A stretch of 64,000 nucleotides of DNA from Bradyrhizobium murdochi (lineage in GTDB: Bacteria; Pseudomonadota; Alphaproteobacteria; Rhizobiales; Xanthobacteraceae). Each line of letters begins with the position of its first letter. The first letter of the stretch is position 1. The stretch covers positions 248,269-312,268 of the forward strand of contig NZ_AXAU01000003.1 in assembly GCF_000472965.1 (NCBI RefSeq). Reading direction: 5' to 3'. Shown here piece by piece: positions 44,445-53,102 of the stretch. The notes under the pieces are model-generated. The model made no database searches. It saw only the letters and a program-made list of their open reading frames with translations, and had not been told where the DNA came from. Made by a program: the position numbers and the translations under genes.

Positions 44445-45449
44445 TCACGCGACCTTCAGGGCTGCCTCGCTGTCGGCGTCCAGGAATCCCGTCAGCCGGT
44501 CCCTGATCAGTCGCTCGGCATCCGCCATGATGCGGTCGATCAGTTCCCTCACGGTCGGAATGTCGTGAATGAGGCCTGCGACCATGCCGCAGCTCCACGC
44601 GCCCGCGTCCATATCGCCCTCGATCATCACCTTCGGATAGACTCCAGCGACCTGCTCATGGATGTCACCAATCTTCAGACTTGCGCCCTTCTCGCGCTCA
44701 ACCTCCAGCAACTGGTCGACGCCCTTGTTCTTCAAGACGCGCTCAGTATTGCGCAGCGCGCGCATGACCAGCACGGTGTCGAGTTCGGTCGCCTTGACCA
44801 AGGCCTGCTTTACATTGTCGTGGACTGGCGCTTCCTTCGTGGCGATAAAGCGCGTGCCCATGTTCATGCCGGCGGCCCCCATCGACAGCGCCGCGACGAG
44901 GCTCCGCGCGTCGGCCATGCCGCCCGACGCCACGAACGGAATCTTCAACTCGTCCGCCGCGCGGGGCAGCAGGATCATGTTCGGGATGTCGTCCTCGCCG
45001 GGATGGCCGCCGCATTCAAAGCCATCAACACTGACTGCGTCGCAGCCGATCTTCTCGGCCTTGAGCGAGTGCCGCACCGAGGTGCATTTGTGGATCACCT
45101 TGATGCCAGCGGCTTTCAGCGCCGGCATATACTGCTCGGGGCTGCGGCCGGCGGTCTCCACCGCCTTGACGCCGCCTTCCTTGATAGCCGCGATATATTC
45201 CGGATATGGCGGCGCGGTGAAGCTCGGCAGGAAAGTAAGGTTCACGCCAAAGGGCTTATCCGTCATATCGCGGCAACGCGCGATCTCCTTCGCCAATAGT
45301 TCCGGCGTCCTCTGCGTCAGGCCGGTGATGATTCCGAGCCCGCCAGCGTTCGACACCGCGGCCGCGAGTTCGGCGAACCCCACATAGTGCATTCCGCCCT
45401 GGATGATCGGATGTTCAATGTCGAACATCTCGGTAATTGCTGTCTTCAC
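44445..45449 (-). CDS. Nitronate monooxygenase-like FMN-dependent oxidoreductase
   Basis: The 334-aa TIM-barrel flavoprotein of the NMO/2-nitropropane dioxygenase family begins EMFDIEHPIIQGGMHYVGFAELAAAVSNAGGLG and includes VSVDGFECGGHPGEDD and VASGGMADARSLVAALSMGAAGMNMGTRF (FMN phosphate binding). In CoA-catabolic clusters such proteins may act as enoyl reductases (FabK-like) or on nitro compounds; the evidence does not separate these. The GTG start at 45449 follows a strong CCGGAGG site and is preferred over an upstream ATG, which would overlap the thiolase gene. Confidence 0.87.
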   Translation of the reverse strand: MKTAITEMFDIEHPIIQGGMHYVGFAELAAAVSNAGGLGIITGLTQRTPELLAKEIARCRDMTDKPFGVNLTFLPSFTAPPYPEYIAAIKEGGVKAVETAGRSPEQYMPALKAAGIKVIHKCTSVRHSLKAEKIGCDAVSVDGFECGGHPGEDDIPNMILLPRAADELKIPFVASGGMADARSLVAALSMGAAGMNMGTRFIATKEAPVHDNVKQALVKATELDTVLVMRALRNTERVLKNKGVDQLLEVEREKGASLKIGDIHEQVAGVYPKVMIEGDMDAGAWSCGMVAGLIHDIPTVRELIDRIMADAERLIRDRLTGFLDADSEAALKVA

Positions 45450-45498
45450 GCGTGCCTCCGGTTTGTTGATGAACGTCTGGTCCTGCCGACTTGATTGT

Positions 45499-46686
45499 TT
45501 AGTGAACGATTTCGAGCAGCCCTGCTGCGCCCATGCCGCCGCCGACGCACATGGTGACAACGGCGAATTTCGCCTTGCGCCGCCGGCCCTCGATCAAGGC
45601 GTGGCCGGTCAGCCGCGCGCCAGTCATGCCATAGGGATGGCCGACTGCGATCGAGCCACCGTTGACATTGAGTTTCTCCGGGTCGATCCCGAGCTTGTCG
45701 CGGCAATAGATCACCTGCACTGCGAATGCCTCGTTCAATTCCCACAAATCGATATCATCAATCCTGAGTCCGTGGCGCTTGAGAAGCCGGGGCACGGCGT
45801 AGACCGGACCGACACCCATCTCGTCCGGTTCGCATCCTGCGGCGACAAAGCCGCGGAAGATGCCGAGAGGCTTTAATCCCTTCTGCGCGGCCAGCTTATC
45901 GCTCATGATGACGGCGGCACTGGCGCCGTCCGAGAGCTGGCTCGCGTTGCCGCCGGTAATAGTGAAGCCCGGCCCCTTTGCCGGCTTGACGCCTGCGAGA
46001 CCCTCGGCCGTCGTATCGGGACGCGGCCCCTCGTCCGCCGATAGTGTCACCTGCTGATAGGATACGGCGCCGCTCGCCTTGTCAGTCACCGCCATCGTCG
46101 TTTTGATCGGCGCGAGTTCGTCGCCGAAGCGGCCGCCCTGTTGGGCAGCCGCTGTCCGGCGCTGGCTCTCCAGGCTGTATTCGTCCTGGCGTTCGCGCGA
46201 GATGTCGTAGCGCTTCGCCACGATCTCGGCGGTATCCAGCATCGCGATGTAGGCGTCTCCCTTCATCGCCAGCAGTTCCGGATCGACGGCATGAAAGCTG
46301 TTGAACTGGGCGTTCTGGACCAGGCTGATGGATTCACCACCGCCGCCGATGGCAACCTCCACGCCATCGAAGATGACCGAACGCGCAGCCAAGGCAATCG
46401 CCTGCAGGCCAGACGCGCATTGCCGATCGATGGTGGTTCCGGCCACGCTGACCGGAAGTCCGGCCCGCAGCAGCGCCTTGCGCGCAATGTTCATACCCGT
46501 GGCGCCCTGTTGCATGGCGCAACCCATCACGACATCTTCGACCTCGCCGCCCTCGAGCTTCGCCCGCGACAGCGCCGAAGAGATGGCATGCCCGAGCAGG
46601 GTCGCGCCTTCGGTGTGATTGAGAGCGCCCTTGTAAGCCTTGCCAATCGGCGTGCGAGCGGTCGAGACGATTACGGCTTCGGTCAT
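45499..46686 (-). CDS. Acetyl-CoA C-acyltransferase (3-ketoacyl-CoA thiolase)
   Basis: The 395-aa degradative thiolase has its nucleophile Cys in [16 protein letters not shown] near residue 90, [10 protein letters not shown] near 320, catalytic His in [12 protein letters not shown] near 350 and the second Cys in [11 protein letters not shown] near 380. It would cleave a 3-ketoacyl-CoA to acetyl-CoA and a shortened acyl-CoA. It lies in the leftward operon between the acyl-CoA dehydrogenase and the nitronate monooxygenase-like gene. Confidence 0.95.
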   Translation of the reverse strand: MTEAVIVSTARTPIGKAYKGALNHTEGATLLGHAISSALSRAKLEGGEVEDVVMGCAMQQGATGMNIARKALLRAGLPVSVAGTTIDRQCASGLQAIALAARSVIFDGVEVAIGGGGESISLVQNAQFNSFHAVDPELLAMKGDAYIAMLDTAEIVAKRYDISRERQDEYSLESQRRTAAAQQGGRFGDELAPIKTTMAVTDKASGAVSYQQVTLSADEGPRPDTTAEGLAGVKPAKGPGFTITGGNASQLSDGASAAVIMSDKLAAQKGLKPLGIFRGFVAAGCEPDEMGVGPVYAVPRLLKRHGLRIDDIDLWELNEAFAVQVIYCRDKLGIDPEKLNVNGGSIAVGHPYGMTGARLTGHALIEGRRRKAKFAVVTMCVGGGMGAAGLLEIVH

Positions 46687-46739
46687 TGTTTACCTCTAGT
46701 CGGGGTGCGGCAGTCGATTTGCTGCGTTGGGAAGGAGAT

Positions 46740-47870
46740 TCAGCTCTGCTGCGCGTACCGCATCAGATGATAGGCAGGATCGCCGAACTGGATGTTGATG
46801 GAGCTTATGCGCTTGAAGTAGTGGCCGACGTTCAGCTCGTCGCTCATGCCCATGCCGCCGTGCAGTTGCACGGCCTGCTCTGCAACAAAGCGTGCGGCGT
46901 AGCCGACCTTGGTCTTGGCGCCGGACGCCAGTTTCGATGCGTTCGGTTCCTTCGACGCCAGGGTTAGATTCAAATGCTGAGTGAGCGAAATCGATTCCTC
47001 AAGCGCGATGAACATGTCGACCATGCGGTGCTGCAGCACCTGAAACGTTCCCAGCGCAACCCCGAACTGCTTGCGCGTCTTGCTGTATTCGAGCGTTGCC
47101 GAGTTCAGCTCCGTCATGGCACCGACGGCTTCCGCGCAAAGGGCCGCGATGGCGCGATCGCGAGCCGCCTCCAGGGCCGCGACGCCCTCGCCTTCGCTCC
47201 CCAGCATCTGGCTGGCCGGCACCTCGACTTTCATCAGCGTGAGTTCAGCGGCGCGCCGACCGTCGATCGTCTTGAAGCTCTGCAGGTGAAGATTGGTCGC
47301 ATGGCGATCTACGACAAACAGACTTACGCCGTCGCGATCGCGTTGCTGGCCCGAGGTGCGCGCCGAAACGATCAGCTTGTCGGCCCATGGCGCACCCACC
47401 ACCGCTGCTTTGGTTCCGCTCAGAACAAATTTGTCCCCTTGGCGGCGTGCAGTAGTGGTGACGTTGTTGAAATCATAACGTGACCGTCCCTCCGCCCACG
47501 CCAGCGCCCATATCGCATCGCCCTCCATGACCTTCGGCAGGAACGCCTGGCGCTGCTCGGGCGAGCCGACGTCCTCGATCAGGCCACCGGCGAGGACAAC
47601 CGTCTCAAAAAACGGCTCGACGACGAGGTTGCGGCCGAACTCCTGCATCACGATCATCGTGGCAAGCGAGCCGCCACCAAGGCCGCCGGAGCTTTCCTGG
47701 AACGGCGCGGCGCAGAGCCCAAGCTCGGCGAAGGATTTCCAGTGCCTGCGGCTCCAGCCTTCATCGGTCGCAACGATCTTGCGGCGTTCGTCGAAATCGT
47801 ACTGCTCGCGCAGGAAGCGTTGAATGCTGGACCGGAGCAATTCCTGTTCTTCCGTCAACTGAATGTCCAT
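46740..47870 (-). CDS. Acyl-CoA dehydrogenase (small subunit-like)
   Basis: The 376-aa FAD enzyme of the ACAD family has its N-terminal helical domain starting MDIQLTEEQELLRSSIQRFL and the middle beta domain with WALAWAEGRSRYD, in place of the common TEP/SGSD pattern. The C-terminal domain has KQFGVALGTFQVLQHRMVDMF and QLHGGMGMSDELNVGHYFKRI. The usual C-terminal catalytic Glu motif (YEGT-like) is absent; the sequence reads NIQFGDPAYHLM. It lies directly beside a second ACAD gene, so they may form a heteromer as PimC/PimD do (inference). Confidence 0.92.
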   Translation of the reverse strand: MDIQLTEEQELLRSSIQRFLREQYDFDERRKIVATDEGWSRRHWKSFAELGLCAAPFQESSGGLGGGSLATMIVMQEFGRNLVVEPFFETVVLAGGLIEDVGSPEQRQAFLPKVMEGDAIWALAWAEGRSRYDFNNVTTTARRQGDKFVLSGTKAAVVGAPWADKLIVSARTSGQQRDRDGVSLFVVDRHATNLHLQSFKTIDGRRAAELTLMKVEVPASQMLGSEGEGVAALEAARDRAIAALCAEAVGAMTELNSATLEYSKTRKQFGVALGTFQVLQHRMVDMFIALEESISLTQHLNLTLASKEPNASKLASGAKTKVGYAARFVAEQAVQLHGGMGMSDELNVGHYFKRISSINIQFGDPAYHLMRYAQQS

Positions 47871-47891
47871 CAGATGCCTCGTGCGCTGTGG

Positions 47892-49073
47892 TTAGAGACC
47901 CAGCACCGCTTTCGCGATGATGTTGCGCTGGATCTCGTTCGATCCCCCATAAATGCTGAGCTTGCGGGAGTTCAGGTACTTCTCGGTCGCGGTGTGCCCG
48001 GAGTCCGGCCCCGGCATGAAGCGATTGGCGCTTACCGGGTGCTCACGGATGGCCAGACCGTAATTGCCGATCGCCTGGTGCGTCAGATCGATAATGCGCT
48101 GGAATATCTCGGTGCCCCTGATCTTGAACAGCGACGCGGCCGGCCCCGGGTTGATGCCGCGCGACATCTGCGCGACGATCCGCAGTTCGGTCGCCGCCAA
48201 GGCGAGCACATCAAGCTCAACGCGAGCGATCTCCTTGATGAACTCCCCGAAAGTCGGATCGTCTTCGCCGATTTCGGTCTTCACGATATGCTTGAGACGC
48301 TCCAGATAACGCGTCGAGCGGCCGATCCCGGCCATGCTGGTACGCTCGTTGCCCAACAGGAATTTGGCGTAGGTCCATCCCTTGTTCTCCTCACCGATCA
48401 AGTTCTCCACGGGGACGCGCACGTCCTCGAGGAACACGTCGTTGACTTCATGCGATCCGTCGATGGTGATGATGGGCCGCACGGTGACGCCCGGCGATCT
48501 CATATCGATCAACAGAAAGGAGATGCCGGCCTGAGGCTTTGCCGCAGGGTCGGTTCGTACCAGGCAAAAAATCCAGTCGGCATGCTGAGCCAGCGTCGTC
48601 CAGGTCTTGTGGCCGTTGACGATGTAGTGGTCGCCCTCGCGTACCGCCTTGGTGCGGACCGAGGCGAGGTCGGAGCCGGAGCCCGGCTCCGAATAACCCT
48701 GGCACCACCAGTCCTCGCCGGAGAGAATCCGGGGCAGAAACTTCTTTTTCTGCGCGTCGTTGCCGAAGGTGTAGATGACCGGGCCGACCATGGTGACGCT
48801 GAATGCGAGCGGCGGCAGCGTCCCGGCCCGTGACGTCTCTTGTTCAAAGATGAAGCGCTGCGTGACCGACCAGCCTGGGCCGCCATACTCCTTGGGCCAG
48901 AGCGGCGCGATCCAACCCTTCTTGTGGAGGATGCGGTGCCAGAGCAGCGACTGCTCCTTGGTCAAATCCGTCTCGGGATTTGGAACGCGCATTTCCTGCG
49001 GATAGTTCTCTGCAATAAAAGCACGCACCTCGTCACGAAACGCAGCGTCCTCGCTGGAAAGCTCGAGCTCCAT
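47892..49073 (-). CDS. Acyl-CoA dehydrogenase (large subunit-like)
   Basis: The 393-aa ACAD includes WIAPLWPKEYGGPGWSVTQRFIFEQE, WWCQGYSEPGSGSDLASVRTKA (FAD/substrate loop) and KLSIYGGSNEIQRNIIAKAVLGL. The C-terminal YGGSNEIQ replaces the Glu of the canonical YEGT motif with Gly, so if catalytic it must use a Glu elsewhere. The start at 49073 (AGGGAGCC upstream) is chosen over a longer frame that would run into the SDR gene. It is adjacent to the smaller ACAD and probably works with it on an unusual, branched or cyclic acyl-CoA. Confidence 0.92.
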   Translation of the reverse strand: MELELSSEDAAFRDEVRAFIAENYPQEMRVPNPETDLTKEQSLLWHRILHKKGWIAPLWPKEYGGPGWSVTQRFIFEQETSRAGTLPPLAFSVTMVGPVIYTFGNDAQKKKFLPRILSGEDWWCQGYSEPGSGSDLASVRTKAVREGDHYIVNGHKTWTTLAQHADWIFCLVRTDPAAKPQAGISFLLIDMRSPGVTVRPIITIDGSHEVNDVFLEDVRVPVENLIGEENKGWTYAKFLLGNERTSMAGIGRSTRYLERLKHIVKTEIGEDDPTFGEFIKEIARVELDVLALAATELRIVAQMSRGINPGPAASLFKIRGTEIFQRIIDLTHQAIGNYGLAIREHPVSANRFMPGPDSGHTATEKYLNSRKLSIYGGSNEIQRNIIAKAVLGL

Positions 49074-49087
49074 CGTGCACGGCTCCC

Positions 49088-49825
49088 TTACCACTTCTCG
49101 CCGAAGGGACGGATCTCCAGCTCGAAAGTCCAGGCGCTGCGCGGCTGCTGATAGAGCAGCCAATAGGATTCCGCGACCGATGATGGCGGCATCAAAGCAT
49201 CGGGGTTATCCAGCGCGTTCGGACCGAGCGCCTCGATCCGCCGCTGGCGCACCCACTCGGTGTCGACGCCGGAATCAATGATAAGATGCGCCACGTGAAT
49301 GTTCTTGGGCCCCAACTCACGCGCCGCCGCCTGCGCTACAGCTCGCAGGCCGAACTTGGCGCTGGCGAAGGCGGCATAGCCGGATCCGCCACGAAGGCTC
49401 GCCGTCGCTCCAGTGAAGAAGATGTTGCCCTTGCCCCGCGGCAGCATGAGCCGCGCCGCTTCGCGCCCGGCGAGGAAGCCGGAATAGCAGGCCATTTCCC
49501 AGACCTTCCGGAACACGCGCTCGGTGGTCTCCAGAATTGGAAAATTGACGTTGGCACCGATGTTGAAGATGCAGACCTCGAGCGGCGCGTGCTTATCGGC
49601 GTCGCCGAGGAACGAGATGATTTCCTCCTCTTTGCGTGCGTCGAGCGAGCGCGCGTGAATTTCGCCGCCGGCCTTCTCAATCTCCTTGACGAGCGGTTCG
49701 AGTTTTGCCCCGTTACGGCGCCCGGCAAACACCGTGAAGCCCTCTGAGGCAAACTTTTTGGCGATCTCGCCGCCGATATAGTCACCGGCGCCGATCACGG
49801 CCACGGTTGCGTTTCTCTTTTGCAA
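49088..49825 (-). CDS. SDR-family protein, FxxxK variant
   Basis: The 245-aa short-chain dehydrogenase-like protein has a cofactor loop GAGDYIGGEIAKKFA, and IFNIGANVNFPI replaces the usual NAG. The active-site strand reads TGATASLRGGSGYAAFASAKFG: at the normal YxxxK position it has FASAK, so the catalytic Tyr is Phe. Its close paralogue at 51652-52395 has the same change. The pair may represent a subfamily with altered chemistry. It is second in the leftward operon, after the acyl-CoA ligase gene. Confidence 0.9.
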   Translation of the reverse strand: MQKRNATVAVIGAGDYIGGEIAKKFASEGFTVFAGRRNGAKLEPLVKEIEKAGGEIHARSLDARKEEEIISFLGDADKHAPLEVCIFNIGANVNFPILETTERVFRKVWEMACYSGFLAGREAARLMLPRGKGNIFFTGATASLRGGSGYAAFASAKFGLRAVAQAAARELGPKNIHVAHLIIDSGVDTEWVRQRRIEALGPNALDNPDALMPPSSVAESYWLLYQQPRSAWTFELEIRPFGEKW

Positions 49826-49839
49826 AGGCGTTCTCCCGG

Positions 49840-51429
49840 TCAGGTTAAGTGAGTTCGTCGCTGGAATCTCGCCGCCTGCTTGGCAGCAGCTCGGTCGCGA
49901 TGCAAACAGGACGCGAGCTCATGCTCGCGTGTCTTGCCAGTCGAGCTTCCCGGTAAGACATCGACGACAACGATTTTCGGCGGCCGAATATAGGAGGCGA
50001 GCCGAGGTTTGATGGAATCCATCAGATCGGTCGGCTTGACGCGCGATCCCGGGAACGGCTGCACGAATGCGACAAGCTCCCCATCACCGTTGAGGGCTCG
50101 GCCAATGACGGCGGATTGCACATCCTTGTGTGAATTGAGAATTGCCTCGATATTGGCCGGGACGGCGCTAACCATGTCCTGGGTACGGCCGACAATGTAC
50201 AGCCAATCGCCGTCAAAGCGGGCAAGGTCGCCGGTATTGAACCAGCCTTCGCTATCGATCACTTTGGCTGTCAGTTCGGGAGCGCGGTAATAGCCGCGCA
50301 TCACGTTGCGCCCGCGCACGTGGAGTTCTCCGACCTCTTCCTTTGATAGTGGTATGCCGTCGATTGTTCTGAGGCGCCCCTCTACTCCCGGCAGCAACGT
50401 GCCGACAGCGTGATCGGAACGCGGCACATCGAAGCGCACGCCTGATATTCCGGACGAACATTCAGTGATTGCATAATCGTTGAGGAGTGGAAGGCCGCAC
50501 TCCTTCTCCACACGCAACTTCAAATTCAGGTCGAGCGGCGCGCCGGCAACGGCAATCAAGCGCAATGAGCCCCGATCGTGCCGCTTCAGACCCGATACGC
50601 TCTTGTACTCCAGCAGGCGTTGATAGGTGGCGGGCACGCCATTGAGGATGGTTACACCCTCCTCCGCGATCGCCTTGGCAGTAGCCGCCGGATCGTATTT
50701 GCCGGCCATACGCACCGTGCCGCCGACCATCAGCGTCATGATCAGGAGCGAGATGCCGACGATATGCGAGATCGGCAATACCAGATAGATCTTGTCGTCG
50801 TGATCCATCTTGCGGAAATGCGCCGTGGTCTTGGCGCTGATCAGCAGGTTTTCATGGGAGAGCATCACCCCCTTCGGCGTGCCCGTCGTTCCCGAGGTGT
50901 AGATCAGCACCGCGACTTGTTTCGCCGGATCGACCTCCACAGGCTCGACAGTGGCGCTTTCGTTCAGCGGTCCGATGCCAATCTCCCGCAGCGCGCCAAG
51001 TTGCCGGTTCTCCGCACCATAGCGTGATGCGTGCGCCGCAGCCTCTTTCGAAACACCTGACGTGAAGAACATCCGGCGGGCGCCGCTATGATCGCGAATC
51101 TGGTCCAGCTCGCGCGCCGACAATCGCGGGTTGGCGACGATTGTCCAGGCGTCGAGCCGGCTCGCCGCAAGCAGCAAGGCCGCCAGCGCGATGCAGTTTT
51201 CGCTAATAATGACCATCCGATCACCCGCTCTCACCCCCAGCGAGGTGAGAACAGCCGCGATCTCGGCGACCCGCTGATCCAGGTCACGATAGCTCCAGGC
51301 GGCGTCATCTTCGATCAGGGCGATCCGGTCCGGGACATTGACGAGGTGGCCAGTCGTTACTTCATGGATGCGGTGTGGCAGCCCCGCAGCAATCTCATCG
51401 ATATCGATCGCTCCTGAAAGACCCGCCAC
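49840..51429 (-). CDS. AMP-forming acyl-CoA ligase (divergent hinge)
   Basis: The 529-aa ANL enzyme has P-loop TSGTTGTPKGVMLSHENL near residue 185 and NDYAITECSSGISG for A5. The A8 hinge reads VGRTQDMVSAVPANIEAIL, lacking the SGGxNV stretch normal in this family, and the C-terminal lysine lies in GSSTGKTREHELA instead of KTATGK. The GTG start at 51429 is preferred for its GGGAGG six bases upstream. It is first in a seven-gene operon reading leftward from the promoter at 51483-51511. The substrate is unknown. Confidence 0.88.
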   Translation of the reverse strand: MAGLSGAIDIDEIAAGLPHRIHEVTTGHLVNVPDRIALIEDDAAWSYRDLDQRVAEIAAVLTSLGVRAGDRMVIISENCIALAALLLAASRLDAWTIVANPRLSARELDQIRDHSGARRMFFTSGVSKEAAAHASRYGAENRQLGALREIGIGPLNESATVEPVEVDPAKQVAVLIYTSGTTGTPKGVMLSHENLLISAKTTAHFRKMDHDDKIYLVLPISHIVGISLLIMTLMVGGTVRMAGKYDPAATAKAIAEEGVTILNGVPATYQRLLEYKSVSGLKRHDRGSLRLIAVAGAPLDLNLKLRVEKECGLPLLNDYAITECSSGISGVRFDVPRSDHAVGTLLPGVEGRLRTIDGIPLSKEEVGELHVRGRNVMRGYYRAPELTAKVIDSEGWFNTGDLARFDGDWLYIVGRTQDMVSAVPANIEAILNSHKDVQSAVIGRALNGDGELVAFVQPFPGSRVKPTDLMDSIKPRLASYIRPPKIVVVDVLPGSSTGKTREHELASCLHRDRAAAKQAARFQRRTHLT

Positions 51430-51482
51430 CGTCAACCTCCCGAACAGCCAACGTCGCCCATGCTGCGGCACGTGCGATATCG

Positions 51483-51511
51483 AGTTAACGTTCTTTTTTA
51501 GAACTCGTCAA
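51483..51511 (-). promoter_or_regulatory. Leftward promoter with GTTCT-N5-AGAAC dyad in the spacer (site 1)
   Basis: Read leftward: -35 TTGACG (51511-51506), 17-base spacer, -10 TTAACT (51488-51483). The spacer holds the dyad at 51490-51504. It lies 54 bases before the acyl-CoA ligase GTG. Identical architecture occurs at 55086-55114 and 59086-59115. Confidence 0.75.
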
Positions 51512-51651
51512 TTGCTAATTCATCTTCTGGCGTCCATGGCTCTAAAGAGGCAGTAAACCTGTCGCTTTTGGAGTTCTCGCAAAGCTCATTTACAACGAGA
51601 TCGATAAGAGCTACCAATAAGTATCAAATAGGAACTTATAGGGAGACGGGA

Positions 51652-52395
51652 ATGGCGGAAGGTCGCGGCGTTGCAATACTCGTGGGCGCGGGCGACGCCA
51701 TCGGTGCGGCTGTCGCGCGGCGTTTTGCCAAAGGCGGCTACACCGTTTGTATCTGCCGGCGTGACGCAGCCAAATCCCAGGGACTCGTGGATGAACTCAC
51801 CGCTGCGGGCCATCGTATCCACGCTTTCAGCGTCGATGCTCGTCAGGAAGCCGAAGTTCAGAAGCTTTTTTCCGACGTCGAGAGCAATATCGGGCCGATC
51901 GAGGTCTGCCTTTTCAATGCCGGATCGAATGTCAACAAGCCCCTTGTGGAGACCACGGAAAAGCTGTTCTTCAAGGCCTGGGAACTGGCCTGCTATGCCG
52001 GATTCCTGGTCGGGCGCGAGGCCGCTCGCGTCATGCTGCCGCGTGGACGCGGCACCATCTTCTTTACTGGCGCGACCGCCAGTGTCCGTGGCGGCCAGGG
52101 ATTTGCGGCGTTTTCATCGGCGAAGTTTGGCCTTCGCGCGGTCGCCCAAGCCATGGCGCGCGAGCTGGGGCCGAAGAACATCCACGTGGTCCATCTCATC
52201 ATTGACGCCGGCGTGGATAGCGAAGCCATTCATCAGCGCATGAAAGCGGCGAAGGGAATCGAGGCAAGCGAGATTCCCCAAGACAGTCTGACGAAGACGT
52301 CTTCCATCGCCGAGGCCTATTGGTTCGCCCATCAGCAAAGCCGAGACGGCTGGACCCATGAACTCGATCTTCGTCCATCCGTGGAGAAATGGTGA
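51652..52395 (+). CDS. SDR-family protein, FxxxK variant (paralogue of 49088-49825)
   Basis: The 247-aa protein has a cofactor loop LVGAGDAIGAAVARRFA and the active-site stretch TGATASVRGGQGFAAFSSAKFG, again with Phe at the catalytic Tyr position (FSSAK). It aligns along its whole length with the SDR encoded across the divergent promoter, ending in a similar W-T-[HF]-EL-[DE]-[LI]-RP-x-x-EKW tail. The GGGAGAC site before the ATG fixes the start. It opens a rightward SDR-GST operon. Confidence 0.92.
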   Translation: MAEGRGVAILVGAGDAIGAAVARRFAKGGYTVCICRRDAAKSQGLVDELTAAGHRIHAFSVDARQEAEVQKLFSDVESNIGPIEVCLFNAGSNVNKPLVETTEKLFFKAWELACYAGFLVGREAARVMLPRGRGTIFFTGATASVRGGQGFAAFSSAKFGLRAVAQAMARELGPKNIHVVHLIIDAGVDSEAIHQRMKAAKGIEASEIPQDSLTKTSSIAEAYWFAHQQSRDGWTHELDLRPSVEKW

Positions 52396-53072
52396 TGAGC
52401 GCAACACCCGATCTCACCCTATGGGGCGTTGGGACAAGCCGCACCATTCGTCCGCACTGGGCCATGCACGAGCTTGGCTTGTCCTACAAGGTCAAACCGA
52501 TCGGGCCGCGGACCGGCGAGACCAAGACGGCCGAATACACCAGGCTCAATCCCCGCCAGAAGATCCCCTTGCTGCAGGACGGCGACTTCTGCATTGGAGA
52601 AAGCGCCGCGATCGTCGCCTATCTGTCGCGAACCTATTCGACGCCGGAACGCTCGCTGATCCCCGAAGCCCAGCGCGAGTTCGCCGCGTGGCTCGAATGG
52701 TGCTTCTTTATCGTCGCCGAACTCGATTCCACCAGCCTTTACGTCATGCGCCGCCATCGCGCGGACGCACTGGGACATATCTATGGAATTGCGCCCGAAG
52801 TCGTCGCGCAGGCGGGTGAGTATTTCCGTCAACAGTTACGACACGTGGAGGTCGCGCTGGCAGACGGGCGGACATTCCTGATGGGTGACCAATTTACCAG
52901 CGCCGACATCCTGCTTACGACGTGCCTCGATTGGGCCATCGCCTACGGCGTCGGCATCTGCGACAACGCGCAACCCTACCTTAAGCGCATCCAAGGCCGA
53001 GAGGCCTATCAGCGAGCTGTCGCGGCGAATGTCCCGGTGACACCGATCACGCCAGCACCGACGAAAGTCTGA
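52395..53072 (+). CDS. Glutathione S-transferase family protein
   Basis: The 225-aa protein has an N-terminal thioredoxin-like domain (LTLWGVGTSRTIRPHWAMHELGL, NPRQKIPLLQDGDFCIGESAAIVAYLSRTY) and an all-helical C-terminal domain ending FLMGDQFTSADILLTTCLDWA. The Ser in the GTSRT segment is a likely glutathione activator. The ATG shares one base with the SDR stop (TGATG), so the two are coupled; GGAGAAATGGTG supplies the ribosome site. It could open a ring, isomerise or detoxify an intermediate of the pathway. Confidence 0.92.
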   Translation: MSATPDLTLWGVGTSRTIRPHWAMHELGLSYKVKPIGPRTGETKTAEYTRLNPRQKIPLLQDGDFCIGESAAIVAYLSRTYSTPERSLIPEAQREFAAWLEWCFFIVAELDSTSLYVMRRHRADALGHIYGIAPEVVAQAGEYFRQQLRHVEVALADGRTFLMGDQFTSADILLTTCLDWAIAYGVGICDNAQPYLKRIQGREAYQRAVAANVPVTPITPAPTKV

Positions 53073-53102
53073 AAAGCGACTGCCGCGCGGGAAGGCCTTG
53101 GC

